Under the pieces are notes generated by a model, which saw only the letters and a list, made by a program, of their open reading frames with translations, was not told the DNA's origin and did no database searches. The position numbers and the translations under genes were made by a program. A stretch of DNA of 10,000 bases from Chrysomallon squamiferum (Eukaryota > Mollusca > Gastropoda > Neomphalida > Peltospiridae): positions 32,907,427-32,917,426 of the forward strand of contig CM022671.1 in the NCBI GenBank assembly GCA_012295275.1. Reading direction: 5' to 3'. Shown one piece after another: positions 7,664 through 10,000 of this stretch (its first letter is position 1; each line of letters starts with the position of its first letter).

Positions 7664-7730
7664 TAATGATAATATTAACAATAATAAAGTAATAAAGAAT
7701 AATAATAATAATTTTTTTTTAATAAAAACA
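7615..7730. repeat. A tract, (TAA)n and AATAAT low-complexity tract
   Basis: An A run of 17 or so bases is followed by about eight TAA units, then degenerate AATAATA and a TTTTTTTT block. Confidence 0.95.
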
Positions 7731-8453
7731 TGAAAAAAAGAGTGAAAAACAACAACAAACAAACAAACAAACCGAAAAAACCCCAGATATATGCGAGCAG
7801 ATTTATTGTTGTTCTGATTCGGTTTTCAAATCTCATTCCCAAATTTCATTTTCTAAGATGTTATTTTATTCACTACGAAAAAAAGTTCTTCCAGTTTTAT
7901 ATATAACTACTGAATAACAAGAAACCATTTTGTTGTAATTATTATTTACATGCAGATTTTTATGCATACTTTCACACTGGCTTAGATTATTTATGTTTTT
8001 CCAGCTCCTCAGTTTAGTATTCATTTTATTCTCTAATACTTTATCTCTCTTGATTTTTTTCTTCTATATCACTCTCTCTTATCTCTTTTTCTTAAAGGTT
8101 ATTTGTGTGTCTTTCTGTCTTTCTTTCTCTAAAAACAAAAACATACGAGAAAATAAAATTAGTTGTCATTAAATAATGATCTTAAAACATTAAGGCCAAA
8201 AGCTAGTACTTTGTAACAAGCTGACCTGTGAAAGGAAATGTTTTTTATTTTTATTTTATGGACTGGTTTAACAGCAACAGGAGATAGGCTTAAAAGCACA
8301 CGGTGAAGGAGAAATATTTCGTTGGACAAATACGTTTTTATCTTTAACATCGACCAGGTGAAACGTTATTGTCTGTTATTAAAATTTAAGAATTGAATTA
8401 ATGTGCTGTTTCGTAACCTTTCAGTAAAAATCTTCACTGTGTCCAATTACATC
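7731..8453. other. Intergenic stretch with a pyrimidine-rich tract
   Basis: No gene was recognised on either strand. From about 8036 to 8134 the + strand is dominated by C and T (CTCTCT, TTTCTTTCTTTCTCT). The frame on the - strand at 8159-8350 has no recognisable domain or good start context. Confidence 0.5.
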
Positions 8454-8521
8454 TCGTCTGCTCGTGTCAAGACAAGTAACGGTTCACTCTCGTCTGCTGG
8501 GACTTGACTTTTGTCGTCTGC
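8454..8521 (+). repeat. Three copies of TCGTCTGC
   Basis: Exact copies start at 8454, 8490 and 8514, with spacings of 36 and 24 bases, both multiples of 12. The first two extend to CTCGTCTGCT. CpG is frequent here compared with the rest of the window. Confidence 0.75.
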
Positions 8522-8524
8522 GAG

Positions 8525-8543
8525 GATTACGCGAGACGTAATC
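8525..8543. promoter_or_regulatory. Perfect inverted repeat GATTACG-5-CGTAATC
   Basis: Seven paired bases around a CGAGA loop, directly after the third TCGTCTGC copy. The arms hold ACGTAA/TTACG strings like half-sites for bZIP factors. This may be part of a promoter, but no gene start is identified. Confidence 0.4.
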
Positions 8544-8688
8544 AGGTTTCATTCGAGAGATAATGGATAGCCTATAGTGTTTGCATTTCCAGATTCAAAA
8601 GCGATTAAAATACGCCGCGCAACAGCAATACTTTACTGTAATTTATCATTGGTTTAAAATGTTTTTGTGAAGATAATGATTTATCTTA

Positions 8689-8689
8689 C

Positions 8690-8766
<77 letters not shown>

Positions 8767-8810
8767 TGTGAAAGAAATAGGACTTTAACACACACACAGT
8801 CATATATATG
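8689..8810. repeat. (TG)n microsatellite flanked by a TA/TG inverted repeat
   Basis: CATATATATATG leads into about 60 bases of TG repeat (8699-8764). After a short unique spacer, a run of CA repeat then GT and CATATATATG follows at 8788-8810, roughly the reverse complement of the left end. Confidence 0.93.
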
Positions 8811-8826
8811 TATATATATTTCTATT

Positions 8827-8827
<1 letters not shown>

Positions 8828-8857
<30 letters not shown>

Positions 8858-8858
8858 A
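8828..8858. repeat. (ATT)n microsatellite
   Basis: About ten ATT units, uninterrupted. Confidence 0.95.
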
Positions 8859-9620
8859 CCACGGATGTAAAGATTAGTATGAAAATTCAGAGAGAAAACC
8901 CAGCAGATAATAATTATTAACTAAAAAGAAATAATCTCGGCGTATGTCCAAACATCACTGATTGCCTAGATCACCAGATCTGTTTTCGTTAGTTTCTCAA
9001 TGTCAGAGCGATCTGCAGATTTGTTACTTTCTGAAAGCCAGTAACTGCTATCCAATCAGCTCTTGAAATAACACAGAAGACATTCGAGAATAAGTTTATC
9101 CTAAGTTAAAAAATTAAAAAGCTGACACAGTGGGATGAATTCTGGTAGGTAATACAGTATATGAATAGAAAGTTATTACAGCAGGCTAATTTAACGTAAG
9201 AAGTTAACGTATTGATGTCTCCACACTAAAGACGACTGCGAAATATGAGCTGAAAGTTATCGTTGTAAGTTAATTATAGATGGTAAATGCTGATACTATA
9301 AACACTCCGTTTTAAAGACAGCTATGCTAAAACTACAAAGCTAACAGAGTGTGTTGTATTTAAGAAGATAATCGAACTGTTATCTTTAACAAGAGTAAAA
9401 CAAGAGTTGGCTCAACTCGGCACCTGCGAGATACAATCAGAGATATTTTTGTGTTTTTTCGCTTATCCTGAAAGAAGATCTATCTTTGACATCACTAACC
9501 TTTCTCTGTTTCGTTATATATATTTTTTTTCTTCTCTCACGCTCAGTTTACAAGTGGAATATATAATTTATTGTTAACTTTTTTTTTCACTCTCCTTTGG
9601 CTAATTCATCGTTGTGCCAG
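8859..9620. other. Intergenic stretch without a recognised gene
   Basis: This is moderately AT-rich DNA with few simple repeats. No domain-bearing frame, tRNA fold or element end was found. A pyrimidine-rich stretch (9524-9600) precedes the acceptor-like CCAG at 9617-9620. Confidence 0.5.
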
Positions 9621-9681
9621 CATCTGACGCGAAACCGGCGTTTAAATGTTCAGCTGTGAAAACCAACACCGACTTAAGAAA
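9621..9681 (+). other. Weak candidate exon between CCAG and GTGAGT
   Basis: An acceptor-like TTGTGCCAG preceded by a T/C-rich tract and a donor AAA|GTGAGT (GT at 9682) bound 61 bases that are richer in CpG than the surroundings. In one frame it reads SDAKPAFKCSAVKTNTDLRK. In another, an ATG at 9646 gives MFSCENQHRLKK up to the donor. Neither is recognised, and it could equally be a 5' untranslated exon. Confidence 0.2.
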
Positions 9682-10000
9682 GTGAGTAAGGAGTAGTATT
9701 AGCGATCGATTTGTTTAGTTGTGTTATAATTCTCTTAGCGACGTCTCTACATACATTTTATTGCACTATGCAATCATAGAAAGAGGAAACCTTAGTAATT
9801 AGATAAGGAAGACACTGAAAGAGCAAAAAAAACAACAAAAAAACAATGGACTAAGAAAAAAGTTCAAGAAAAATAAAGCAAAACGTAAAAGGAAAAATGT
9901 AGAATCAAAGCAGCTTTTGTGGATTAATTAAAACCAAATGTAGTCACCAGACAGCTGAATTAATCCTAGTCGACGACGAAACAAAACGAATTACAGCCAG
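9682..10000. other. Terminal stretch, purine-rich, no supported gene
   Basis: From about 9776 the + strand becomes A- and G-rich (AAACAAC, AAAGTTCAAGAAAA). It has no open frame of useful length up to the window end. It could be intron or 5' untranslated sequence of a gene continuing beyond, but nothing visible decides this. Confidence 0.4.

Noticed and set aside
8159-8350. 63-residue - strand frame
   Set aside because: It has no recognisable motif and an ordinary length for chance in AT-rich DNA.
1-10000. CRISPR array, phage or bacterial defence system
   Set aside because: The repeats are microsatellites without unique spacers, and the only clear gene is a spliced animal gene.

Overview
This window reads as AT-rich nuclear DNA from an animal, most likely an invertebrate and plausibly a mollusc. 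The signs are a spliced gene with GT-AG introns, vertebrate-style AATAAA signals, very abundant simple repeats (TTA/TAA, TTTA, TG, GATA, GA) and long stretches without genes. The clade is inferred from repeat style and protein resemblance only. No bacterial or viral gene set is present.

The one firm gene is ALKBH4, a Fe(II)/2-oxoglutarate dioxygenase, on the + strand from about 720 to a poly(A) signal at 3548-3553. Two exons are visible (about 720-933 and 2562-3068), separated by a 1,628-base phase-0 intron. The catalytic core is complete: HxD, the distal histidine and the RxxxxxR motif. The start of the first visible exon encodes a Cys-rich, ALKBH4-like peptide in a different frame from the rest of the exon. 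The copy therefore looks frame-disrupted near 786-803, or uses the ATG at 781 as a shortened start. The true first coding exon is not seen.

Region by region: 1-720 holds a short CARD-like N-terminal reading frame (118-220) next to TTA and TTTA repeats. 720-3570 is ALKBH4. 3570-4500 is intergenic with GA/GATA and TAA repeats. 4504-4560 is a long imperfect hairpin that carries a near X-box. 4623-4992 looks like a 370-base non-autonomous hAT-like element with 13-base terminal inverted repeats. A 43-base segment inside it recurs at 5722-5764. 6159-6209 is a good candidate first coding exon (17 codons, strong Kozak context, GTAAGT donor) of an unrecognised gene. 7483-7496 is an exact match to the palindromic RFX X-box form. 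8454-8543 is a CpG-containing block with three TCGTCTGC copies and a perfect hairpin. 8689-8810 is a TG microsatellite framed by an inverted repeat. 9621-9681 is a weak candidate exon.

No gene cooperation can be inferred beyond ALKBH4 itself. No new enzymatic or defence system was found.
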